64,000 nucleotides of DNA from the NCBI GenBank assembly GCA_041398245.1, contig JAWKVC010000007.1, positions 62,001 through 126,000 on the forward strand, given 5' to 3'. Both the position numbers and the translations under genes were made by a program. Shown here piece after piece: positions 16,878 through 23,769 of the stretch (within the stretch, counting starts at the first letter, position 1; every line of letters starts with the position of its first letter). The stretch comes from UBA7672 sp041398245. GTDB taxonomy: Bacteria; Pseudomonadota; Alphaproteobacteria; Caulobacterales; Hyphomonadaceae. The notes beneath the pieces are model-generated. The model did not search any database. It was not told where the DNA came from and saw nothing but the letters and a program-made list of their open reading frames with translations.

Positions 16878-17843
16878 ATGGCTACCCACTTCCTCAAGAC
16901 CCCCGGCGCCCGCTCCCTGAAACTGGCTCAGGTTCTCCGCATGACGGAAGCTGAAGCCCGCGAGACATTCAAGGCCATACGCTGGGCCGAGACGGATGGC
17001 GAGCCGGTTTGCCCCGTGTGCGGCTGCCTTGAACACTACTGGCTCGCCACGCAGAACCGCTGGAAGTGCCGGGGCTGCCACAAGCAGTTTTCGCTGACCT
17101 CGGGAACGATATTCCACAGCCGCAAGATGGAAGTCCGCAACATTCTCGCAGCCATCGCGATTTTTACGAATGGCGTCAAAGGCCATGCCGCGCTGCAACT
17201 GAGCCGCGACCTTGGCCACGACTACAAGACCTGCTTCGTCCTGCTTCACAAAATCCGCGAGGCGCTTGGCCTTGCCATAGACAACTCCGCCCTGTCGGGT
17301 GAAGTCGAGATCGATGGCGTTTACATCGGCGGCTATGTGAAGCCTGCGAACGAGAAGAAGAACCGCAAGAATCTCTCGCGCGTCGAGAACCAGTCAGGCA
17401 AGCGCCAAGTCGTCGTGGCGATGCGCGAGCGCAAGGGCCGCACCCGCGCCTATGTTGTGAAGTCGGAAGCCCAAGGCGTGGGGCTGGCCAAGGACCACAT
17501 CGCGCCGGGAACGACTGTCCACGCTGACGAGGCCTCGCATTGGGACCGGCTGCACGCCCGCTTCCCAATAAAGCGCATCAACCACCAAGAGGCTTACTCG
17601 CTGAACGGCGCCTGCACGAACTCGGCAGAGTCGTTCTTCTCGCGCATCCGTCGCTCGGAGAAGGGCATACACCACCACCTGAGCGGCCCGTACCTGCAAG
17701 CCTACGTCACTGAGCTTGCTTGGCGCGAGGACTACCGCCGCGCTTCCAACGGCGCTCAGTTCGCAATGTTGGCGGATGCAGCCGCCCAAGCGCCGAAGTC
17801 GAACCAATGGCGCGGATATTGGCAACGTCGCGCCGAGGCGTAA
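16878..17843 (+). CDS. IS1595-family transposase
   Basis: 321 residues, full length. N-terminal zinc ribbon CPVCGC (residues 47-52) and WKCRGC (about 66-71), then the ISXO2-like DDE domain: first Asp in EVEIDGVYIGG near 150, second in TVHADEASHW near 217, third acidic in TNSAESFFSRIRR near 258, followed by GIHHHLSG and YVTELAWREDYR. All catalytic acids are present. No terminal repeats are obvious immediately outside the gene, so it may belong to a larger unit with cargo or be domesticated. Preceded by operator B and followed after 9 bp by the SRAP gene, as in an operon. Confidence 0.9.
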   Translation: MATHFLKTPGARSLKLAQVLRMTEAEARETFKAIRWAETDGEPVCPVCGCLEHYWLATQNRWKCRGCHKQFSLTSGTIFHSRKMEVRNILAAIAIFTNGVKGHAALQLSRDLGHDYKTCFVLLHKIREALGLAIDNSALSGEVEIDGVYIGGYVKPANEKKNRKNLSRVENQSGKRQVVVAMRERKGRTRAYVVKSEAQGVGLAKDHIAPGTTVHADEASHWDRLHARFPIKRINHQEAYSLNGACTNSAESFFSRIRRSEKGIHHHLSGPYLQAYVTELAWREDYRRASNGAQFAMLADAAAQAPKSNQWRGYWQRRAEA

Positions 17844-17852
17844 GGTTGTCCA

Positions 17853-18518
17853 ATGTGCAACCACTACCGCCAAGCGATCTTGAAAGGGGAGGAAGTCCCC
17901 GGCTGGTCACGCGATCAGTTCAGCGAAATCCGAATCCCCGTTCGCTTCAGCAACCTGCCTGACCACGTCTACCCCGATAAGCCGGGCGTCGTCGTCGTAC
18001 AGCAAGGCGACGGGCTTGCGTTCAGATCCATGCGCTGGGGCTTTCCGAAGGTGGATGAGCCGCGCGCTACCTGGGTGACGAACGCGCGCCACGTCATGAA
18101 CAAGTCAGGGCCGGCGCCCTACTGGGCCGAATGGACCGGGCCAGAATATCGCTGCATCGTCCCGGCCACATCGTTCTTTGAACCTGACCAGCGCACGGTA
18201 GGGACCGGGGCCTTTCGCGAAGTCGAGTTTGCCCGCGCCGATGGTCAGCCGTTCTTCTTCGCGGGCATGTGGCGTCCGTGGACTGGAACACGCGGTACGA
18301 AGAAAGAGCCCGTCGAGGGCGACCACGAGCTTTACACGTTCCTGACGACGAGCCCGAACGCGCTGGTGAAGCCGGTTCACTCCAAGGCCATGCCGGTCAT
18401 GCTCACGGATTGGGGCCAGTGCGAGACATGGCTGAACGAGCCCATCGAGGACGCGATAGCCCTTCAGGCCTCGCTACCTGCCGATCAGCTTGTGATTGTC
18501 GAACGCGACGCGGCCTAG
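17853..18518 (+). CDS. SRAP (SOS response-associated peptidase) protein, YedK/HMCES-like
   Basis: 221 residues. The Met is followed directly by Cys2 (MCNHYR), the residue that crosslinks to abasic sites after Met removal. The other family positions are visible: VTNARHVM (Asn), TSFFEPDQ (Glu near 110) and VHSKAMPVML (His near 175). Known role: covalently shields abasic sites in single-stranded DNA. Close behind the transposase gene (9 bp), so probably co-transcribed; one could imagine a link to transposition intermediates, but that is speculation. No ribosome site stronger than AAGG before the ATG. Confidence 0.9.
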   Translation: MCNHYRQAILKGEEVPGWSRDQFSEIRIPVRFSNLPDHVYPDKPGVVVVQQGDGLAFRSMRWGFPKVDEPRATWVTNARHVMNKSGPAPYWAEWTGPEYRCIVPATSFFEPDQRTVGTGAFREVEFARADGQPFFFAGMWRPWTGTRGTKKEPVEGDHELYTFLTTSPNALVKPVHSKAMPVMLTDWGQCETWLNEPIEDAIALQASLPADQLVIVERDAA

Positions 18519-18560
18519 GCCGGGCCAATTGCTAGAATCCTCAGATTCTGCTAGAAAATA

Positions 18561-18588
18561 CGCCTCCGCAGGTGGTGCTGCGGAGGCG
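18561..18588 (-). terminator. Hairpin with T-tract on the minus strand
   Basis: Perfect 10-bp stem CGCCTCCGCA/TGCGGAGGCG, 8-nt loop. On the minus strand it is followed by TATTTT, so it could end leftward transcripts from the gene at 18759-19526; on the plus strand there is no T run. Confidence 0.45.
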
Positions 18589-18724
18589 CTAGGACGAGCA
18601 CTATATCATCTCACACCTACCCTTCGCGGGTTGGAGAGTGGAGGTGGAGGCTTTGGCCTCCACCCCCTGCCGGGCTAGACCCCGACTGCGAGCTGGAACG
18701 GGACGCGACCCCGAGCCAACCCGG

Positions 18725-18753
18725 CCCCCGGATCACTCCGGGGGTTTTCTGTT
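18725..18753 (+). terminator. Rho-independent terminator
   Basis: CCCCCGG-ATCACT-CCGGGGG, perfect 7-bp stem, followed by TTTTCTGTTT on the plus strand. Ends the transposase-SRAP transcript and any RNA between. Confidence 0.85.
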
Positions 18754-18758
18754 TGCGG

Positions 18759-19526
18759 CTACTCGGCCGCCAACTTCTTCAGCAACACCCCATGTTCGTG
18801 TCTCTTGCGGGGGCGTGCCTTGATCTCGTCAGTCGTCGGCAGACGATAGAGCGCACCATCTCGGATGAGAGCGCCCGTCCGCTTCATGTTGGTCAGCGAG
18901 CTATATACATACGCGTTACGCTCACCGAGTTCGAGGTTTGGCATTTGCTGAAGTTTCCGAACGATCTGGAGACTGGTGAGGCCAGAAGCGAGTTCTGGCA
19001 TTTCAACAATCGCTCGCGAAATAGGGTTCCGGTCAATTGATAGACTTGACCGTGGCTTTCGCTTCGGACCGTCACTCTCCATCAGTTCTGGGGTGAAGTA
19101 CTGTTTGCCAATGCGCTTGAGTTCGCCATTCCGGACCAACTTGAAGATGCCCTGACGAAGGCCGTTCGGCGTGTATGGCATCCCAGCGAGAACAGGATGC
19201 CCTACGACCGCTTTTTCTATCTGTCCAAACGTCAGACCAGCGCCCGCATTTGTGATGACTTCTGGAACGACCTTCGGCCAAATCCCACGCTTGAACTCAT
19301 TCTCTTTAGGTTGAGCCAGAGAGACGCCCTTTGTCTTTTCGGTCGCCAACAAGACTGCCATTGACAGAGCCTCCCTGCGCTTGGCGCGTGCTTCAACACG
19401 TGCCGCCGCCGCTTCAACAGAATCCGTTTTGTCGAGTAGGTCGAGTTGATCCAGTTCGGCCTTCCACTCGTTGAGCAGGTCTTGGACCGTCTGCGAGGTC
19501 GCCTCTGTTTGCGCGGAATCGTTCAT
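18759..19526 (-). CDS. Unrecognised protein with two winged-helix-like segments
   Basis: 255 residues. N-terminal 60 residues are helical and charged (possible coiled coil, LLNEWKAELDQLDLLDKT). Around 85-145 a wHTH-like unit (TFGQIEKAVVGHP ... GLRQGIFKLVRNGELKRIG, ending KQYFTPEL), and around 165-240 a second (TSLQIVRKLQQMP ... VYSSLTNMKRTGALIRDGAL, ending YRLPTTD). This tandem form suggests DNA binding. It has no known name to me. It starts back to back with the small rightward ORFs at 19.5 kb. Confidence 0.65.
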   Translation of the reverse strand: MNDSAQTEATSQTVQDLLNEWKAELDQLDLLDKTDSVEAAAARVEARAKRREALSMAVLLATEKTKGVSLAQPKENEFKRGIWPKVVPEVITNAGAGLTFGQIEKAVVGHPVLAGMPYTPNGLRQGIFKLVRNGELKRIGKQYFTPELMESDGPKRKPRSSLSIDRNPISRAIVEMPELASGLTSLQIVRKLQQMPNLELGERNAYVYSSLTNMKRTGALIRDGALYRLPTTDEIKARPRKRHEHGVLLKKLAAE

Positions 19527-19576
19527 TGGGCGGTTTGTACGCCTTGTTTGCGTTTTCGTCCACTTTGACGGTTTCG

Positions 19577-19786
19577 ATGCTGCACGAACCGAAAAGCAGG
19601 CTTGCGCTTATCGATTGGGCGCCGCACTCTATCCTTGGCGTCGTGTTGTCGACCGGCCTGATTCTTCCCTCGTTGGCCTCTGTTCTGCGGTGGCTGGGAA
19701 ATCAGATAGGAGGCAAACATGCCGCCAATAGACCGACTTTTTGCGCCTGTACGTGCGTACGATCGCAAACGTCTGGGAAGGCTTGA
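19577..19786 (+). CDS. Possible small single-pass membrane protein
   Basis: 69 residues from ATG 19577 (the frame is open from 19526). One hydrophobic helix, SILGVVLSTGLILPSLASVL, is flanked by WAPH and RWLGNQ. The tail after about residue 46 (NRPTFCACTC) overlaps the next gene in another frame and could be fortuitous. No strong ribosome site. Confidence 0.35.
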   Translation: MLHEPKSRLALIDWAPHSILGVVLSTGLILPSLASVLRWLGNQIGGKHAANRPTFCACTCVRSQTSGKA

Positions 19787-19853
19787 AAACGTTCGCGCCC
19801 ACGTCCGCAGGACGCGGCGTGGGCGCAAGAGCAAGACCAACCAGATGAAGTAG
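19719..19853 (+). CDS. 44-residue basic protein
   Basis: ATG preceded by a near-perfect ribosome site (AGGAGG, 5 nt spacing), TAG stop, then a long hairpin. The product is strongly basic (MPPIDRLFAPVRAYDRKRLG, then a C-terminal RRTRRGRKSKTNQ) and could bind nucleic acid. It begins inside the 3' part of the small membrane ORF in a different frame, so at most one of the two frames is real over the overlap; the ribosome site favours this one. Confidence 0.5.
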   Translation: MPPIDRLFAPVRAYDRKRLGRLENVRAHVRRTRRGRKSKTNQMK

Positions 19854-19861
19854 AGTTAGGG

Positions 19862-19907
19862 ATAAGGCCCTAGGCTGGTGTGAGCGCACCGATGCCTAGG
19901 GCCTTAT
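19862..19907. terminator. Long perfect hairpin, probable terminator
   Basis: ATAAGGCCCTAGGC/GCCTAGGGCCTTAT: perfect 14-bp arms around an 18-nt loop that itself holds GGTG/CACC. It starts 8 nt after the 44-residue gene. There is no T run on the plus strand, so it may stop transcription weakly or stabilise the mRNA end. Confidence 0.6.
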
Positions 19908-20048
19908 TGAATCACGCGATTCTGGCCGTGTCACCTGAAAAATGTCGGCGTAGCGTAACGCGCTGATTATGCGTGGGTAGTTTTAGTTCACCGCTGGAAA
20001 TTCCCGTTTTGTTCTGGTATCCGCGTACGCCTTCGCAAGGAGGCGCGG

Positions 20049-20432
20049 TTGGCAATTCGCTGGAATTACGGGGGAACGGTCCGGCTCAAGGGCGAGCTGC
20101 GCAACGAACAGGACTACATGATCCTGTGCTTGGCTTGCGGCCATCGCGCGGTGATCCGCAAGGAAGCCGTTCTCGAAATCTGGTGGGAAGGCACGCGCAT
20201 TCGCGACATAGCCCGCGCGCTGCGATGCTGGTCCTGCAAGGCCGAGTTATCGACTGAGCTTCACATGACGCACTATCGCGTTGGCCACACAGCGACCGCC
20301 CAGCAGCCGTGGGGGCCGTTTCAGGGCTACCACGAGGTCACCACGCAATGGGTGATCGACACGCTGGGACAGGCGGCATGGGAGGACCGCAACGCGCGGT
20401 GGAACTCATATCGCCTGTACCGTGACGGCTAG
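20049..20432 (+). CDS. Small zinc-ribbon-like protein
   Basis: 127 residues from a TTG with AAGGAGG 6 nt upstream, a strong ribosome site that decides the start. CLACGHR (residues 27-33) and CWSCKAE (60-66) form a likely four-cysteine zinc site around a helix (AVLEIWWEGTRIRDIARAL). The C-terminal half is Trp/Tyr-rich. No family recognised; perhaps nucleic-acid binding. Its stop overlaps the stop of the facing gene by 4 bp. Confidence 0.6.
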   Translation: MAIRWNYGGTVRLKGELRNEQDYMILCLACGHRAVIRKEAVLEIWWEGTRIRDIARALRCWSCKAELSTELHMTHYRVGHTATAQQPWGPFQGYHEVTTQWVIDTLGQAAWEDRNARWNSYRLYRDG

Positions 20433-20887
20433 GCCTGATCCGTCAGCTTCCAGAGTATCCCGGCGCCGGGGATCACCTCCGATTCCGTGATGCCCTTGCG
20501 GCGCAGATTGGCGAGCGCGTTGCTAATGCGCTGGCCATAGACCTGCCGGGCGTGCGCGTCGTTCTCGATCCCCTGCTCAGCAATCCACGCTTCCGTAATC
20601 GCTCGCGCTAGGGTCTGACCGCCTGCTTCACGCAGGAAGTCCATGATGAAGCGGGCCGCTATGTGTCTGCGGCGCTGGGCTTTCTTGGCTTCTGCCTGAC
20701 GGTTCGCCCATGCCTTCGGGTCAAAGACACGCATGGCCGCATCCAGCGCCGCCATATCCCGCTCCAAGCCCTTTATCTTGGCGTAGTAGTCAGCGCGCAG
20801 CCGGGCCAGCGCCTCTTTCTTCTTCTTGAGAGAGATCAGCGTTTTGGACTGTGGGCCGGTGTCGTCGTCGGGGGTCTCGTTTTCCAT
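20429..20887 (-). CDS. Coiled-coil plus winged-helix-like protein
   Basis: 152 residues. Acidic start (MENETPDDD), long charged helix about 18-60 (KKKKEALARLRADYYAKIKG) likely a coiled coil, then a C-terminal winged-helix-like region: IAARFIMDFLREAGGQTLAR and QRISNALANLRRKGITESE. Two operator-type palindromes lie in front of its start (20897-20914, 20924-20939). Likely a regulator or a DNA-binding accessory protein; not recognised. Confidence 0.6.
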   Translation of the reverse strand: MENETPDDDTGPQSKTLISLKKKKEALARLRADYYAKIKGLERDMAALDAAMRVFDPKAWANRQAEAKKAQRRRHIAARFIMDFLREAGGQTLARAITEAWIAEQGIENDAHARQVYGQRISNALANLRRKGITESEVIPGAGILWKLTDQA

Positions 20888-20896
20888 CCCCCGTCA

Positions 20897-20914
20897 ATAA
20901 CCAGTTATGGTGAT
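20897..20914. promoter_or_regulatory. Palindromic operator D (imperfect)
   Basis: ATAACC-AGTTAT-GGTGAT, one mismatch from the 6-bp-arm consensus, 10 bp upstream of the leftward gene start. Confidence 0.45.
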
Positions 20915-20923
20915 ATCCGCAAG

Positions 20924-20939
20924 TCACCAAATATGGTGG
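20924..20939. promoter_or_regulatory. Palindromic operator C
   Basis: TCACCA-AATA-TGGTGG: the inner 5-bp arms are perfect and the spacer is identical to operator B. It covers the last codons and stop of the 2H phosphoesterase gene. Confidence 0.55.
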
Positions 20940-21412
20940 TTAGTCTGCTCCACCATACCGGCATAAGCAATCGTCATATGTGGCGTGTAGGTCGCGCGTG
21001 CGGGGACATCGAAACCCTTGACGCGCAATGCGTCACGCGCGGCAAGAAGAAGCGCCCACACGTCTGTCAGCTCGCCGCCCTCCAGAACGAAGGGAACGCT
21101 TTCCTTTTTCGTCTCGAAACTTCCGGCTTCATCAAGCACAACCGCAATAGCTGGAAACCGGACCATGCTGAGCGCTGCGTCGATTTCCCTGAGAACCACA
21201 TCAGGAAGCCGGCCCAGCCATCTGCCGATTGGAAGCACGGTTATGTGCAGGACGAAAAACGGCCGCTGCCTGCCTGCGATCCGCGCGTGTGAGCAAAGCC
21301 GCCCGGCTTGCGAATGGAACTGCTCCGCGACCGGCCACGGCGGACGAAGGGCAACGAACGTGTTTGTCGGCTGATCGGGTGGAGGGACCTCGTTTCGTGT
21401 GTCGAGAAGCAT
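20924..21412 (-). CDS. 2H-family phosphoesterase (2'-5' RNA ligase-like)
   Basis: 162 residues. Both catalytic HxT motifs are present: LHITVLPIG near residue 55 and PHMTIAYA near 143, the defining pair of 2H phosphoesterases, which open 2',3'-cyclic phosphates or join or split 2'-5' RNA bonds. GGGGGAA lies 8 nt before the ATG. The end VEQTNHHIW is close to the usual C-terminus of the family, so the gene seems intact. Its last 30 nt are repeated inverted at 15.48 kb. Substrate unknown. Confidence 0.8.
   Translation of the reverse strand: MLLDTRNEVPPPDQPTNTFVALRPPWPVAEQFHSQAGRLCSHARIAGRQRPFFVLHITVLPIGRWLGRLPDVVLREIDAALSMVRFPAIAVVLDEAGSFETKKESVPFVLEGGELTDVWALLLAARDALRVKGFDVPARATYTPHMTIAYAGMVEQTNHHIW
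20937..20962 (-). repeat. Right copy of the 26-nt inverted repeat
   Basis: 25 of 26 nt identical to 15482-15507 in opposite orientation; lies within the 3' end of the 2H phosphoesterase gene. The span between the copies is about 5.4 kb and holds the whole operator-bearing block. Confidence 0.75.
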
Positions 21413-21579
21413 CGGCTTTCCCCCGGGGACGCTGCACCCCTCATTTAGAACAAATAGTGGACATTGTCGACTCTGCTTTCACCAACGCCAACAACCTCAC
21501 ATGCAGAGCGGATGCGGATTGAAAGGGTTGGCGCTCGCGAAGTGCCGATGACCTGCAGCGCTGGCTCGGGAAATCGCCC

Positions 21580-22368
21580 TCAGGCGCCGGTGAAGTTTGC
21601 CGGACGTTTGGCGAGGAAGGCCGCGACGCCTTCGCGGTGATCCTTTGTCTGGCCGGCGGCGCGCTGGTTGTTGCGTTCGGTCGTCATCGCTTCCTCGAAA
21701 GAGGCGTCGGCGGCCGACCACGCCATGCGGCGGATCATGGCCAGCGACCGCGTCGGACCCGCAGCCAGCGCCCGCGCGAGGTCGAGCGCAGCGGGCATCA
21801 CCTGATCGTCGGGCACGAGACGATTGACCATGCCCCACTCCATCGCCTTCTGCGCCGGGATGCGCTCGCCCAGCAGCATCATCTCCATCGCGCGGGCGCG
21901 GCCGATGCTGCGCGCGAGCAACCAGGTCGATCCACCGTCCGGCACGAGACCAATCCGGGCGAACGCCTGCAGGAAGAAGGCGCCTTCGCCCGCAACCACC
22001 AGATCGGCCGCCAGCGCAAACGAACAGCCGACGCCGGCCGCGCTGCCCTTCACCGCCGACACCCAGGGAAACGGAACATCACGCAGACGAAGCATCAGCG
22101 GATTGATGTGCGTCTCCAGCGACCGGCCGGCGTCCGGCGGACCTTCGCTTTGCCCCACGCCCATGCCGCCGGAGAGATTGGCCCCTGAACAGAAGGCGCG
22201 GCCCGCGCCGGTCAGCACCATGGCCCGCGCCGATCCGGTTATCTCATCCAGCGCACTGCCGATTTCCTCGATCGTCTGCAGGGTGACGGCGTTGAGCGTT
22301 GCCGGATCGTTGAGGCGGATGATCGCCACATTGCCATCGCGCTCCAGTTCGATCGTTGAGTAGGCCAT
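21580..22368 (-). CDS. Enoyl-CoA hydratase/isomerase, PaaG-like
   Basis: 262 residues, usual length. Crotonase fold: TLNAVTLQT, oxyanion-hole segments GRAFCSGANLSGG (about 56-68) and KGSAAGVGCSFALAADLVVA. The active-site region reads ARIGLVPDGGSTWLL, with Asp where many hydratases have Glu; this fits PaaG-type ring-opening isomerases as well as some hydratases, so the exact reaction is open. AAAGGA before the ATG. It follows the thiolase gene in the same direction (53 bp), suggesting fatty-acid or aromatic-acyl-CoA breakdown. Confidence 0.88.
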   Translation of the reverse strand: MAYSTIELERDGNVAIIRLNDPATLNAVTLQTIEEIGSALDEITGSARAMVLTGAGRAFCSGANLSGGMGVGQSEGPPDAGRSLETHINPLMLRLRDVPFPWVSAVKGSAAGVGCSFALAADLVVAGEGAFFLQAFARIGLVPDGGSTWLLARSIGRARAMEMMLLGERIPAQKAMEWGMVNRLVPDDQVMPAALDLARALAAGPTRSLAMIRRMAWSAADASFEEAMTTERNNQRAAGQTKDHREGVAAFLAKRPANFTGA

Positions 22369-22421
22369 CGCGCGTCCTTTCGCGGCTTCATCCGAATTCA
22401 GTACAGGCGGCCGGGGTCAGA

Positions 22422-23660
22422 TCAGGTCATCCGCTCCACGATGATGGCGGGCGCCATGCCGCCGGCCGCGCACATGGTGATCAGGCCGCGCTTGAGGTCA
22501 CGGCGCTCAAGTTCGTCGATAACCGTGCCGATCAGGATGGAGCCTGTGGCGCCGATGGGATGGCCAAGCGCCATCGCGCCGCCATTCACATTGACCTTGT
22601 CGCGGTCGAGTTTCAGATCACGGATGAATTTCTCGGCGACAACCGCGAAAGCTTCGTTGATCTCGAACAGGTCGATATCGTCGAGCGTGAGGCCAGCCTT
22701 CTGCAGCACCTTCTTCGCGGCGGGCACGGGTGCGTTGAGCATCAGCGTGGGGCTGTCGCCCATATTGGCCATGGCGACGACGCGGGCACGCGGCTTGAGG
22801 CCGTTGGCCCGGGCGTAGTCCGGCGAGGCCAGCAGCAGGGCGGCGGCGCCATCGACGACGCCGGATGAATTGCCGGCATGGTGGACGTGGTTGATCTTCA
22901 GATCCGGATAGACCTGCCGGATGAGACCGCCATAGGTCTCGCCCCGCTCGTTGAGCGGAAAGTCAGCCATCGCCTCGAAGGCGGGCTTCAGAGCGGCGAG
23001 CCCTTCCAGCGTCGTCTGCGGGCGCGGGAACTCCTCACGATCAAGCGCCAGCGAGCCGTCCTCCTTGTGCACAGCGACCAGACTCCGGTCGAAATGACCA
23101 TTGCGGATGGCATGGTCGGCGCGCTTCTGGCTTTCGAGCGCCAGCGCATCGAGGTCCGCACGCGGAATGTTTTCCAGCGTCGCGATGGCGTCGGCGCAGA
23201 CACCCTGATGGCTCTGCGGATGGTGGGCGCGCAGGCGGGCATTTCCCGCATCAAGGAAGGGCGATTTGGGATCGGCGATGGAGGCTGTGTAGCTCATCAT
23301 CTCGGTGCCGCCGGCGATCGCGAGGTCGGCCATGCCGGACATGATGGTGGCGGCGGCAAGATTCACAGATGTAATGCCGGAACCGCAGAAGCGATCGATG
23401 GTGACCCCCGAGGCGCGGGTGTCATAGCCCGCATCAAGCGCAGCCATCCGCCCGAGGTCGCGGCCCTGCTTTCCGGCCTGCGTGGATGTACCCCAGATGA
23501 TGTCGTCGACATCGGCGGTGTTCACGTCATTCCGCTCGGCCAGCGCCTTGAGCACAGCGGCGCCAAGATGCTGCGGGTGCATGTCGGCCAGCGCGCCCTT
23601 GCCGACGCGCCCGATGCCGCGCGGCGTGCGGCAGGCGTCGATAATCCAGGCCTCGGTCAT
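22422..23660 (-). CDS. Acetyl-CoA C-acyltransferase (thiolase)
   Basis: 412 residues. Nucleophile Cys in DRFCGSGITSV (about residue 91), His in GGAMALGHPIGATG and second Cys in MCAAGGMAPA near the end; all catalytic positions intact. N-terminus AWIIDACRTPRGIGRVGKG is typical. Role: thiolytic cleavage of 3-ketoacyl-CoA, or condensation of acetyl-CoA in the reverse sense. First gene of a leftward pair with the PaaG-like hydratase; divergent from the flavoprotein gene with a 109-bp gap that should hold both promoters. Confidence 0.93.
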   Translation of the reverse strand: MTEAWIIDACRTPRGIGRVGKGALADMHPQHLGAAVLKALAERNDVNTADVDDIIWGTSTQAGKQGRDLGRMAALDAGYDTRASGVTIDRFCGSGITSVNLAAATIMSGMADLAIAGGTEMMSYTASIADPKSPFLDAGNARLRAHHPQSHQGVCADAIATLENIPRADLDALALESQKRADHAIRNGHFDRSLVAVHKEDGSLALDREEFPRPQTTLEGLAALKPAFEAMADFPLNERGETYGGLIRQVYPDLKINHVHHAGNSSGVVDGAAALLLASPDYARANGLKPRARVVAMANMGDSPTLMLNAPVPAAKKVLQKAGLTLDDIDLFEINEAFAVVAEKFIRDLKLDRDKVNVNGGAMALGHPIGATGSILIGTVIDELERRDLKRGLITMCAAGGMAPAIIVERMT

Positions 23661-23769
23661 GGCGGCGCTCCCGATTGTCGTGTTGTTCTGGCGAGCTTAG
23701 CGGGTATGACGCGGACGGAAAGTACGCCGTGGCGGCATGACGCCACGACAGGGTGCGAGCTGTGGCGAT

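Larger units (their letters stand above)
18541..18753 (+). ncRNA. Candidate structured RNA ending in an intrinsic terminator
   Basis: About 210 non-coding nt after the SRAP gene with a chain of perfect stems: CGCCTCCGCA/TGCGGAGGCG (18561-18588), GGTGGAGGC-TTTG-GCCTCCACC (18643-18664), GCCGGG (18669-18674) pairing with CCCGGC (18720-18725), then a terminator. Dense pairing and a clean terminator suggest a small RNA or structured 3' UTR of the upstream operon. No tRNA or riboswitch consensus recognised. Confidence 0.4.

Noticed and set aside
16878..17843. Simple IS1595 insertion sequence bounded by its own short inverted repeats
   Set aside because: No matching inverted repeats immediately outside the transposase gene; the palindromes in front of it recur as operators, not as ends.
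18669..18725. tRNA-like stem GCCGGG/CCCGGC
   Set aside because: No T loop (TTC pattern), no anticodon arm of proper length, no CCA; kept only as part of the structured-RNA candidate.
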